A stretch of 22,074 nt of DNA from Tenericutes bacterium HGW-Tenericutes-5 (GTDB taxonomy: Bacteria; Bacillota_I; Bacilli_A; Izemoplasmatales; Hujiaoplasmataceae): positions 13,399 through 35,472 of the forward strand of contig PGXI01000006.1 of assembly GCA_002839125.1 (NCBI GenBank), read 5' to 3'. The position numbers and the translations under genes were made by a program. The notes below the pieces were generated by a model that saw only the letters and a program-made list of their open reading frames with translations, ran no database searches and was not told where the DNA came from. Positions 1 to 6,893 of the stretch are shown piece by piece (position 1 is the stretch's first letter; every line of letters begins with the position of its first letter).

Positions 1-172
1 GCTATAAATGCAGTTGTTTATGCAATATGTAGTTAATTTTTTATCAAGTTAAACTTACGATATTGATAAATGAATATTCTGGTGGTAGTATAACTATAAT
101 TAATATACATGAAATTCTATTTATTTGATTGGAATAGATATAAGAAATATAGTCAAAGGAGAATAAAAATAT
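1..172. other. Left-edge region upstream of the PHP-ATPase gene
   Basis: No complete gene is visible. Bases 1-36 on the + strand stay open from the window edge to a TAA and read AINAVVYAICS, so they could be the last codons of a gene to the left, but eleven codons cannot establish that. A TATAAT hexamer at 95-100 could be the -10 box for the gene at 173; I see no convincing -35 box 16-18 bases upstream of it. AAGGAG at 156-161 is the ribosome binding site of the next gene. Confidence 0.25.
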
Positions 173-2665
173 ATGGACAAGGTTGAATATACAAAAACAA
201 GCCTTCATAATCATTTCGGAGGAGGGGCTGCAGATTATAAACTTAATGACAAAAATACTCCATCCTTTGATATAACTACTGCCAAGCACAAAATCGATTG
301 TGCATCAACTTCAGGTTATCAATTACTTGCAATGACAAATGCAAATCATTTTTGGAAAAATAAATATGACGAATTGGTTAATTATATCTCCATAAAGAAA
401 TATGACATTTCACTAATTCCTGGTGTGGAATTCAATATTGTAGATGACCTAATAAAAGCAGAGAGTGATAGAAATTACCTTCATTTGATTTTTTTATTAA
501 GTCCAAAAAGCAATCTTAAGCAATTTGAAACTGATGTCATTAATTGTAGAACTATTAATGGTTGTAATGCCATCACTATAATAAACTTAACTGATCTTGC
601 ACTAAAATATAAATGTATTTTAATTCCCCATGGTACAAAACAAAGTAGTAGTGGAAGAGATAGTCTAAGCAATCACGCTACATTTGATGACATATTAAGT
701 ATTCGAGACTTTATACCGATAATGATAGAAGACAACAGTAAAAGTCAAAGAGAATATCTTGAAGTAAAAATCAGACAATATATTAGTACTGAGAAGTTTG
801 AGTGGCTTAAAAGTTCAGCATCAATTTCATCAGCAGATAGACAGGATTTTTCATCAATTACTCAACCAACATATATATGGGGAGAACCTTCATTTGACTC
901 ATTGTTTTATTGCGCTATTATCGGAAAAGATCGTGTTCTTCGTGAAACAGACATTATTGAGAAAAGCAGGTATGTTAAGAGAATTGAAATAACGAATCAA
1001 GGTGGAGTTTTAAGCTCAGCTAACCTATCTTTCTCACATGGATTGAATTCAATAATTGGTAATTCCGGAAGCGGAAAAACATTGCTTCTTAATCTAATCA
1101 AGCTAAAACTAACTGGATCAAATTTAAATCATGCTATTAGTAGCACAGATTCTGATTATTCATCAATGTACGTTAACACTGAAGTGAAAGTATTTGATAA
1201 TGAGGAAAACATTGTTAAGCCAAACGATATTAATGTGTTTGAAGGAGAAAACTTATACAAACAAATTGTAGCAACACTGAGTTATGATAAAGATCGACTA
1301 TTAAAAGACCTCAATGCAGCTCCATCTTTTGTAGATACAGAAAAACTTATAGGTATATTTAACTATACGCTCAATAAGTATATTACTGACAGGATTTCAA
1401 TAAAAAATGACTTTTCTGAACTAGATGAAACTCTTATAAAGATATTTGCTTCAATTGATTACTTGCGTAATAACAAAAGTGTTCCTGGTAGCATAGAATA
1501 CATTATAGATTCAAAAATAAAGACGACTCATCAGGAAATATCAACAGCAATTGTTAATATCGATTTAGATGTAACTAATGCAAAAAAATCCTTTGATTCG
1601 ATAACTTCATTATTGAAAAAATACAACCTGGCTGAAGATATTAAGTTACTTACTTCAATTCGTTTCAATTTACTTAAAAAACTACATTTAAATATGAATG
1701 AAAAACAAAAACAGAAGATAAATAATAACGCAAACTTGATAATAAAATCAAAGATTTCATCTATAGTTGGCGATTATAATAAAACTATCGGACAAAGAAC
1801 AAAAGTAGTAAATGAGTCCAAACAGATTGTTTCTGATGAGACAGAGAATGTCATTAACAAATTGAAAGAGATAACAATACTTGAGTACCAATTGCATATT
1901 CCTACTCTCGACTCTGAGGAACTAATTAGGAGTGTAAAAAAAGATGAAGATATTATCAAACTTGCCAACTTTAAAATAAATAAAGATATCGGGTATGAGG
2001 ACATAACAGAATATTTTGATTCAGCAATTGGATCTGGGCAAAGTAAAATCCTTAAAAGTGAATTTTCTCCTTCAGGCGGGAAAAATGCTTCACTGTATCC
2101 TATTGATTTATTCGACCTAGACAAAGTAAAAACATTTGCTGATATATTTGTCTCTAAGGGCTATACCAACAGTAATATTTTCCGACTAAATGCAAACAAA
2201 TTTATTCAATATGATATTTTGATTAAAAATCTCGATAGTAAGTATCAACTGATAAGTTCACTGAGTGCTGGGCAACTTTCAAAAATTTACATTAATATGC
2301 TTATTGATACCAAATTAAAGGCTATGGAAAACAATGCAGTCATAGTATATGACCAACCAGACAATAATCTTGAGAAAACATTCATCCTCAAAACTCTGGG
2401 AAGAAAATTGGCAGAACTCAAAAAGAAGTATCAAGTAATTATCACAACGCATGAACCATTACTTGTTATAAACTCCGATTCCAACAATATTCTAAGAGCT
2501 GAGAACGACCCAATTGCTGGAGTTAATAACATTAAATATGAAAATCTAAGTATGTTTGATGTGGCAGATAAAAGTGCTGCTATTGAAAAAATTGCAAGTT
2601 TAATTGATGGATCTCATGATGCGATTAAATTAAGAAATAAAATATATGGAGGATTTGATTTATGA
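173..2665 (+). CDS. PHP-domain/SMC-like ABC ATPase fusion (Ppl/TrlF-like), probable anti-phage defence protein
   Basis: An 830-residue two-part protein. Residues 1-260 resemble a PHP metallo-phosphoesterase: LHNH at 11-14, PGVE at 83-86, PHG at 152-154 and IED at 185-187. The usual second motif (T-D-H) reads TNAN at 55-58, and the last D-A-H motif is not recognisable near 215-225, so metal binding may be weakened. From 270 on comes an SMC/RecN-type ABC ATPase: Walker A GNSGSGKT at 296-303, a long helical, coiled-coil-like insert at about 370-640, signature LSAGQ at 697-701, Walker B VYDQPDNNLE at about 725-734, and a switch histidine (H760) in TTHEP. This order matches PHP-ATPases annotated as TrlF-family and, as I recall, the defence gene ppl. 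The likely role is ATP-gated nucleic-acid cleavage on infection, which is inference. The start is supported by AAGGAG at 156-161. The end overlaps the next gene by 4 bases. Confidence 0.88.
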   Translation: MDKVEYTKTSLHNHFGGGAADYKLNDKNTPSFDITTAKHKIDCASTSGYQLLAMTNANHFWKNKYDELVNYISIKKYDISLIPGVEFNIVDDLIKAESDRNYLHLIFLLSPKSNLKQFETDVINCRTINGCNAITIINLTDLALKYKCILIPHGTKQSSSGRDSLSNHATFDDILSIRDFIPIMIEDNSKSQREYLEVKIRQYISTEKFEWLKSSASISSADRQDFSSITQPTYIWGEPSFDSLFYCAIIGKDRVLRETDIIEKSRYVKRIEITNQGGVLSSANLSFSHGLNSIIGNSGSGKTLLLNLIKLKLTGSNLNHAISSTDSDYSSMYVNTEVKVFDNEENIVKPNDINVFEGENLYKQIVATLSYDKDRLLKDLNAAPSFVDTEKLIGIFNYTLNKYITDRISIKNDFSELDETLIKIFASIDYLRNNKSVPGSIEYIIDSKIKTTHQEISTAIVNIDLDVTNAKKSFDSITSLLKKYNLAEDIKLLTSIRFNLLKKLHLNMNEKQKQKINNNANLIIKSKISSIVGDYNKTIGQRTKVVNESKQIVSDETENVINKLKEITILEYQLHIPTLDSEELIRSVKKDEDIIKLANFKINKDIGYEDITEYFDSAIGSGQSKILKSEFSPSGGKNASLYPIDLFDLDKVKTFADIFVSKGYTNSNIFRLNANKFIQYDILIKNLDSKYQLISSLSAGQLSKIYINMLIDTKLKAMENNAVIVYDQPDNNLEKTFILKTLGRKLAELKKKYQVIITTHEPLLVINSDSNNILRAENDPIAGVNNIKYENLSMFDVADKSAAIEKIASLIDGSHDAIKLRNKIYGGFDL

Positions 2666-2967
2666 AAAAAAAACTAATTATCGAAAATGACGGGAAAATA
2701 CTATTTGATAGTACAGAAGTTCATAAAAAGGATATTAATAGCACTTTTCTAGACACGATTTTTAAAGCCGCATTAAAAGATGAACTAGAGTTTATTATTG
2801 ATGAAACCGACCCAATCTCAAAAATATTTCAAAGAATTCAAGAGGAGACTAATCCAAATTCTGATTTTTATAAACAAATCGAAGGAATGCGTGAAGAAAT
2901 AAAGAAAAACAACGAGCAAAAAGAACAAATCAATAATGCAAAAATTGAGGATAATCTGCCACTATAG
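2662..2967 (+). CDS. Small acidic helical protein, probable partner of the PHP-ATPase
   Basis: A 101-residue protein of no family I recognise. Its ATGA start overlaps the stop of the PHP-ATPase gene, and GGAGG lies nine bases upstream inside that gene, so the two are almost certainly co-translated. The N-terminal third (KKLIIENDGKILFD) looks like a short beta region. The rest is predicted helical, rich in Glu, Lys, Asn and Gln and ending in a Lys/Glu-rich stretch suited to coiled-coil pairing. There is no signal peptide, membrane segment or cysteine. Tight coupling to an SMC-like ATPase suggests a structural, regulatory or inhibitory subunit, but nothing in the sequence gives a reaction. It could also be the antitoxin-like part of a two-component module. 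Confidence 0.8.
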   Translation: MKKKLIIENDGKILFDSTEVHKKDINSTFLDTIFKAALKDELEFIIDETDPISKIFQRIQEETNPNSDFYKQIEGMREEIKKNNEQKEQINNAKIEDNLPL

Positions 2968-3143
2968 TTCGCTTTTATGTAAGAAAGGCTGCTTGAATGT
3001 GATTAATGAATATCGGGACAAATATATTATACGCATTCACTATATAGAAACTATTCTTAACTGGTGCTAACTTTTCAACTAGATTTTGAGAGCTTTATAC
3101 AATTATTTATATTAGAAGATATGATGCTGATAGAGGTGAGAAA

Positions 3144-3920
3144 ATGATTTTCATTAGTTATAACCACAAAGATTCTGAAATAGTACAGGTAATTGCTACA
3201 AAGATGGCAATTGTCTTTGGGAAAGAGAATGTTTTTTTCGATGCATGGTCAATTCAACCAGGAGATGGGATTATTGACAAAATGAATGAGGGGCTTGAAA
3301 ATGCTACTCATTTCTTCTTCATCATGTCAAAAACAAGTATTCAGAGTAACATGGTGAAGTTAGAATGGCAGAATGCACTTTACATTAAGTCGAAGCGTAC
3401 TCTACGATTCATTCCCGTGAAACTTGATGATTGTTTTGTCCCTCCCATATTGATGCAAAATGTTTTTATTGATGTGTTTGGAAAGGGAATTGAAGTTGGC
3501 CTTCGTCAAATGATCGATGTTGTTAAGGGCCAGCAATCGATTTTGGATGGCAGTGCTGGATATCAGAACGTAAGAGGGGAATTCTCGCAATCAGATGAAG
3601 GGAAAGATATTACCATAAATATCTATGCAAAAACCTATTTTGAACCAAATGCTCGTTTTCTTATATTGCACGGAAATAACAACGAAAGAATGAAATTGTC
3701 TTTGAAGAGCGACAGTATGTTCAACAGCGGAAAGCACGAAAATGTTCGACTGAGCGATGCCTCAGTTCACAACGCTTTATTTGTTGGAGTTAGTAGGGGT
3801 ATAAGCCCAGGATTTCCGTTGAGAGCTGAAATTAAAAGTGAAGATAGTATCGATTTTCACGGCGTCATGCGTGCAACTAGTGAAAACGAGTGGCTAGTGA
3901 TACCAATTGAAAAGAAGTAA
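3144..3920 (+). CDS. TIR-domain protein with an unassigned C-terminal domain
   Basis: A 258-residue protein. Residues 1-130 form a TIR domain: the opening strand FISYNHKD (3-10), the VFFDAWSIQPGDG segment (30-42) like the BB-loop region, and S68-N-M-V-K-L-E74-W, where E74 sits at the position of the catalytic glutamate of NAD-cleaving TIRs. Residues 145-258 look like a beta-rich domain (ITINIYAKTYFEP and EWLVIPIEKK at the ends) that I cannot name. Bacterial TIR proteins of this kind commonly deplete NAD+ or make signal nucleotides in defence; that role here is inferred from the motif and from the PHP-ATPase 176 bases upstream. The start follows AGAGGTGAG at 3132-3140. The gene is visibly richer in G and C than its neighbours, especially 3480-3600, which suggests transfer. 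It may be an independent unit rather than part of the upstream operon. Confidence 0.85.
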   Translation: MIFISYNHKDSEIVQVIATKMAIVFGKENVFFDAWSIQPGDGIIDKMNEGLENATHFFFIMSKTSIQSNMVKLEWQNALYIKSKRTLRFIPVKLDDCFVPPILMQNVFIDVFGKGIEVGLRQMIDVVKGQQSILDGSAGYQNVRGEFSQSDEGKDITINIYAKTYFEPNARFLILHGNNNERMKLSLKSDSMFNSGKHENVRLSDASVHNALFVGVSRGISPGFPLRAEIKSEDSIDFHGVMRATSENEWLVIPIEKK

Positions 3921-4067
3921 GAATTGCAGGGGTAATCTACCTGTTATTTTGCTGTATTGGTTTTTTTTGTATGTGTTTTTGCATGAAAATGATGGAAGTT
4001 TCGTACAACAAATTCCAGTTGCAAGGCGGTTTGAACACTTACATTTGAATCCAGCAGTAAATTTATA

Positions 4068-4167
4068 GGGGTGCTAAAATCTCATCAGGGGTGCTAAAAT
4101 CTCATCAGGGGTGCTAAAAAAAGTACTAGGGTGCTAAAAATCCTGATGGGGTTCTAATTTGTATCAA
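4068..4167 (+). repeat. Tandem array of five 20-bp units
   Basis: Five units with an exact 20-bp period start at 4068, 4088, 4108, 4128 and 4148. The first two are identical (GGGGTGCTAAAATCTCATCA). The third and fourth keep the GGGTGCTAAAA half and vary in the second half. The fifth begins GGGGTTCTAA and runs into the 28-bp repeat that recurs at 6744. The constant half on one face every two helical turns looks like a protein-binding array, such as transposase-binding repeats at a mobile-element end. There are no spacers, so it is not CRISPR. Confidence 0.85.
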
Positions 4168-4186
4168 AATAGGTAATCCAACCCAA
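4159..4186 (+). repeat. 28-bp direct repeat, copy 1
   Basis: Begins with TTGTATCAAAATAGGT and ends with CCAACCCAA. It matches 6744-6771 in the same orientation at 26 of 28 positions. It directly continues the 20-bp tandem array, so array and repeat probably form one element end. No integrase or transposase gene is present in the window. Confidence 0.8.
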
Positions 4187-4187
4187 G

Positions 4188-4370
4188 ATGAAGTCATACC
4201 TAGATATTGGTAAATACAAAGATAAAAATGATAGTTACACATATAGAAAAATATCGCTTAATATTGAAGAAACAAAACACATTATGATTTTATGTCTAAA
4301 CGAAGCAAGATTGTACGTTGGTTATAGAACAAGTGAGCGCATTAAAAAATTATATACTAGCCTACAATGA
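4188..4370 (+). CDS. Small unknown protein or gene fragment next to the repeat array
   Basis: A 60-codon ORF (MKSYLDIGKYKDKNDSYTYR at the start) beginning one base after the 28-bp repeat and ending in TGA. I recognise no family. It is soluble, basic and has a plausible helix (IEETKHIMILCLNEARLYVG). No Shine-Dalgarno sequence stands before the ATG; the preceding bases belong to the repeat. It may therefore be the 3' remnant of a longer gene cut by insertion of the repeat-bearing element, or a spurious ORF. Confidence 0.35.
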   Translation: MKSYLDIGKYKDKNDSYTYRKISLNIEETKHIMILCLNEARLYVGYRTSERIKKLYTSLQ

Positions 4371-4380
4371 GGTAAGTAAT

Positions 4381-4470
4381 ATGAAAATTGAAAATATTAG
4401 AAATAATTTCAATGGTTATATTTCATTAATAGAGAAATTGGATAAGAATATAAATGAAAAACCCTCTTAA
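4381..4470 (+). CDS. Possible 29-residue small protein
   Basis: A short ORF starting MKIENIRNNFNGYISLIEKL and ending in TAA. Its ATG is preceded at five bases by GAGGTAAG, a good ribosome binding site, and it begins ten bases after the stop of the 60-codon ORF. The peptide is a single amphipathic-looking helix with no membrane segment. Function unknown; it may be a degraded gene end. Confidence 0.25.
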   Translation: MKIENIRNNFNGYISLIEKLDKNINEKPS

Positions 4471-4645
4471 AGAACACGATATATTTAGTTAAAAAACACT
4501 GAAATAAATTTTAAACTCGTCAAGAAAAATGGCGCATTATATTAGGTTTGAAATACAAAAATTATTGATGTAAAGAATATCTGTGTAGATTTACAATTGT
4601 ATTGAAATTGATCACACAACCCAATCACACAAAGGAGTATGGAAG

Positions 4646-5518
4646 ATGAAATCATTTTGGCAAGAGTTATTTAAAAAGATATCTTCATCAAGTAAAGAAA
4701 AATCAATAGGAAATGAAAATGTAATTCGATATTCGTCAAACTGGTCAAATATAATTTACATACTTTCTTCGTTTTATATTTTATTAGGAATATCAACATT
4801 TGTGTTCCCTGATATATATACGGATGATGATCCTTGGTTATTTGGATTATTATTCTGTTTCCCATTTGCGATTGTACATATTTATTTTGGTCTTTATCTA
4901 CAAAAATGGAAAATTCTAGTATATGATGATCATTTCACATATAAAAGTATTGCTAAAAAAACAAAAGATATTGCTTATGACAAAATAGAAATTAGATTTT
5001 TAGGTGCTGCAACTAGATTTTATATTGATAACAAGCATATTGTTGGAATCGGAGTATACCAAAGTAATTATGGACTGCTTTCTGAAAAAATATTATCATT
5101 TCAAGAAAAGAACAATATTTCTATTGTAAAAACAAATAAAAATGTACTTCAGGTTCCTAAAATGTTGTGGGTTCTTGTTGCCTGTTCCTTTGTGCTTGTC
5201 GCTATAGTGAATATCATAGTATATTTTGAAGCATCAAAATATTTTTACTATTCACTCATTCTTCATATTGTTGACATTGGATTTGTTTTGTACATGATCA
5301 ATTGGAGAATCAAATTTATTGAACGAAAAATCCACTTTAGAAACATGTTTAGAATAACTAGAATTTATCCATATGAGAATATTAGTTATATATACACACA
5401 AACAGGTTCTGTCAAATTATATTCAAAACAAAGGAAAATTGCGTTTGTCTGGGCCATAACAAACAACCTGGGTGAATTGATATATGATATTGATTCTTTA
5501 AACCCCAAAAAAAAGTAA
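4646..5518 (+). CDS. Membrane protein with duplicated two-helix/PH-like units, function unknown
   Basis: A 290-residue protein built as two similar halves. Each has a pair of hydrophobic helices (about residues 34-54 and 64-86; then about 171-190 and 200-219) followed by a short beta-rich stretch. The first stretch (LVYDDHFTYKSIAKKTKDIAYDKIE) has the look of a bacterial PH-like domain: an exposed strand, a turn, then a 'Y-D-K-I' strand. The second (IHFRNMFRITRIYPYENISYIY) repeats this pattern. Such proteins sit in the membrane with the beta domain in the cytoplasm. The start is fixed by AAAGGAG at 4631-4637, eight bases before the ATG. It lies inside the segment bounded by the two 28-bp direct repeats and may share a transcript with the following gene. 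No reaction can be assigned. Confidence 0.7.
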   Translation: MKSFWQELFKKISSSSKEKSIGNENVIRYSSNWSNIIYILSSFYILLGISTFVFPDIYTDDDPWLFGLLFCFPFAIVHIYFGLYLQKWKILVYDDHFTYKSIAKKTKDIAYDKIEIRFLGAATRFYIDNKHIVGIGVYQSNYGLLSEKILSFQEKNNISIVKTNKNVLQVPKMLWVLVACSFVLVAIVNIIVYFEASKYFYYSLILHIVDIGFVLYMINWRIKFIERKIHFRNMFRITRIYPYENISYIYTQTGSVKLYSKQRKIAFVWAITNNLGELIYDIDSLNPKKK

Positions 5519-5571
5519 AGAAGATAAAATAATCAGTATTATGATAATTCAAAAATTATAGGGGTGATATA

Positions 5572-6102
5572 ATGAATTTTAAAGTTGGAATTGCTCAATA
5601 TGTTCTTGGTAATTATACATCGAAAGATTTACCTAAGTTAGCATTAGATTCTCTAGAAAGCGGAATGGAAGCTCCTTCATTACTAATACTTGCAGGGCTA
5701 GTTGATGGTTGGGAAATTGAAAATTATTTGCGTTTAACTTTAAAAGAGTTAAAATTAAGTCTACCAAGTGAAAAAGAAGCAGGACTTGAAGTTATTGAAT
5801 ACTATTTGAATAAGATTATAAATAATGAGAGCGACCCTGAAGAAGAGATCAAAAATATAATTGACCAAGTGTTGAATAAAGTAAACTACTCACATCAAAA
5901 TGAGAAGTATGCATATGAATATATATCGTTTGATAAAATATATGGCTTGTACTGGGCAATTGATGATTTTAAAAACCCATTAGTATCTGTGATAACTTCC
6001 AGAGAAAAAGGCGTTTTAAAATGCAAAAATAAAATTATTGTCGAGAGTAAGAAGTTATTGTCTGAATTTCATAATGTTAGAGAGAGAATACTAAATTTCT
6101 AG
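5572..6102 (+). CDS. Conserved-looking 176-residue soluble protein of unknown function
   Basis: Starts MNFKVGIAQYVLGNYTSKDL after AGGGGTG at about 5560-5565. The first 60 residues contain a helical hairpin pattern (LPKLALDSLESGMEAPSLLILAGL) that I associate with small uncharacterised Firmicutes and actinobacterial proteins found in accessory or immunity-type neighbourhoods. The C-terminal half carries an aromatic-rich segment (YAYEYISFDKIYGLYWAIDD). There is no signal peptide, membrane segment or catalytic motif. It follows the membrane protein gene by 53 bases and may be co-transcribed. An immunity-protein role is possible but unsupported beyond context. Confidence 0.65.
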   Translation: MNFKVGIAQYVLGNYTSKDLPKLALDSLESGMEAPSLLILAGLVDGWEIENYLRLTLKELKLSLPSEKEAGLEVIEYYLNKIINNESDPEEEIKNIIDQVLNKVNYSHQNEKYAYEYISFDKIYGLYWAIDDFKNPLVSVITSREKGVLKCKNKIIVESKKLLSEFHNVRERILNF

Positions 6103-6461
6103 AATATTATTGAACTCTTTTCTGGATTGGTATGGAAATTAAACAGTGGTTACCTGTGGTATCGTATGCATAGAAAATAAGATTTTGATAGCATGTTTTG
6201 GTAATAGATATTGATTATAACTTGTCAATATAATTTTTCATATTTAGTGCGATTGTGCTTAAAGCTGTAAGCTTCTAGTGCACAAAAAGTAAACTTCTTA
6301 TAACTCCAGAGTAAAACACGCTATTTTTTTTAGTGAAAAACTTGATAAACTTAGTAATGACAAGACAACTATGACAAAGTGTACTTCCTTAATCCAAGAT
6401 TTGATATACTTGAGGAATTAGTGCTAAAGATATAAATTTAATACATTAGGAGACAAGCCAT
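6103..6461. other. 359-base non-coding stretch
   Basis: No ORF with a ribosome binding site, no tRNA-like fold and no clear factor-independent terminator. There is a weak inverted repeat around 6257-6287 (AAGCT...AAGCTT flanked by GTGC and GTGCAC). TATAAT-like strings occur (6230s) but without a matching -35 box. AGGAG at 6448-6452 belongs to the next gene. Confidence 0.4.
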
Positions 6462-6668
6462 ATGATTTTATATGCGATATTATTTGAAATTGGATTTATG
6501 CTTTTTTTGGGATCATTTTTTATAAACAAATTTATTAGAAATGAACTAGAAAGTAATGATGAACAATTAAAGTTGAATCCATTTCGAAAACTGCTTCTTA
6601 GAATATCTATGTTTGTCTTAGGAATTGGATTAATTTTATTTGTTTTAATCATGACAATCGAACCATAG
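6462..6668 (+). CDS. Small two-helix membrane protein
   Basis: A 68-residue protein with two hydrophobic helices (about residues 2-24 and 46-66) joined by a charged, hydrophilic loop (RNELESNDEQLKLNPFRK). By the positive-inside rule the loop, with several Lys/Arg, is likely cytoplasmic. The start is supported by AGGAG at 6448-6452, nine bases before the ATG. The antisense ORF covering the same bases is a shadow. No family recognised; small proteins of this type are often unannotated DUF-type membrane proteins. It is the last gene before the second 28-bp repeat, and a hairpin terminator follows at 6782-6818. Confidence 0.6.
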   Translation: MILYAILFEIGFMLFLGSFFINKFIRNELESNDEQLKLNPFRKLLLRISMFVLGIGLILFVLIMTIEP

Positions 6669-6743
6669 AAAACAAACAATTATGAAATAGTATAAATTCT
6701 AAACAGTTGTATCATACCATGTGATAAAATAGAGGGTGCGTAA

Positions 6744-6771
6744 TTGTATCAAAATAGGTCACCCAACCCAA
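6744..6771 (+). repeat. 28-bp direct repeat, copy 2
   Basis: Matches 4159-4186 at 26 of 28 positions in the same orientation. The bases just upstream (GGGTGCGTAA, from 6734) also resemble one unit of the 20-bp array, so this copy looks like a shorter version of the same element end. The two copies bracket about 2.6 kb. Confidence 0.8.
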
Positions 6772-6781
6772 ATTTGAAATT

Positions 6782-6818
6782 AACGAGTTTTGTTTCTTAA
6801 TTGAAATGAACTCGTTTT
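6782..6818 (+). terminator. Hairpin terminator after the small membrane protein gene
   Basis: AACGAGTT (6782-6789) pairs with AACTCGTT (6809-6816). An inner TTTC/GAAA extension closes a TTAATT loop, and TTTT follows. It starts ten bases after the second 28-bp repeat. Confidence 0.55.
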
Positions 6819-6863
6819 AAATTTTAAACACTATTAATTTTGAAAAAAAAGTATAATAATATG

Positions 6864-6872
6864 TGTTATAAT
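6864..6872 (+). promoter_or_regulatory. Extended -10 promoter of the GNAT-methyltransferase gene
   Basis: TGTTATAAT fits the TGN-TATAAT extended -10 element. No good -35 hexamer lies at normal spacing. Transcription starting near 6879 would leave a leader of about 15 bases holding GAGGTG (6882-6887) before the TTG start at 6894. It also argues against the longer reading frame that opens at 6840. Confidence 0.55.
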
Positions 6873-6893
6873 TTTAAACATGAGGTGTTTATT

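Noticed and set aside
44..289. Antisense ORF across the start of the PHP-ATPase gene
   Set aside because: It overlaps a well-supported gene and its promoter region; hydrophobic content is a by-product of AT-rich antisense reading.
1774..2124. Antisense 116-codon ORF in the ATPase
   Set aside because: Shadow of the helical insert region; no start signal and no family resemblance.
173..3920. PHP-ATPase, small partner and TIR gene as one three-gene operon
   Set aside because: The 176-base gap, the separate ribosome binding site and the different composition of the TIR gene do not support one operon, so I treat it as a neighbour that may or may not cooperate.
4068..4167. CRISPR array
   Set aside because: Units are contiguous 20-bp repeats without unique spacers, and no cas gene is present.
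6446..6679. Antisense 77-codon ORF over the small membrane protein gene
   Set aside because: The + strand frame has AGGAG at proper spacing and a sensible two-helix protein; the minus frame has no ribosome binding site.
4188..6743. Intact insertion sequence between the 28-bp repeats
   Set aside because: No transposase or recombinase is encoded there, and the repeats are direct rather than inverted.
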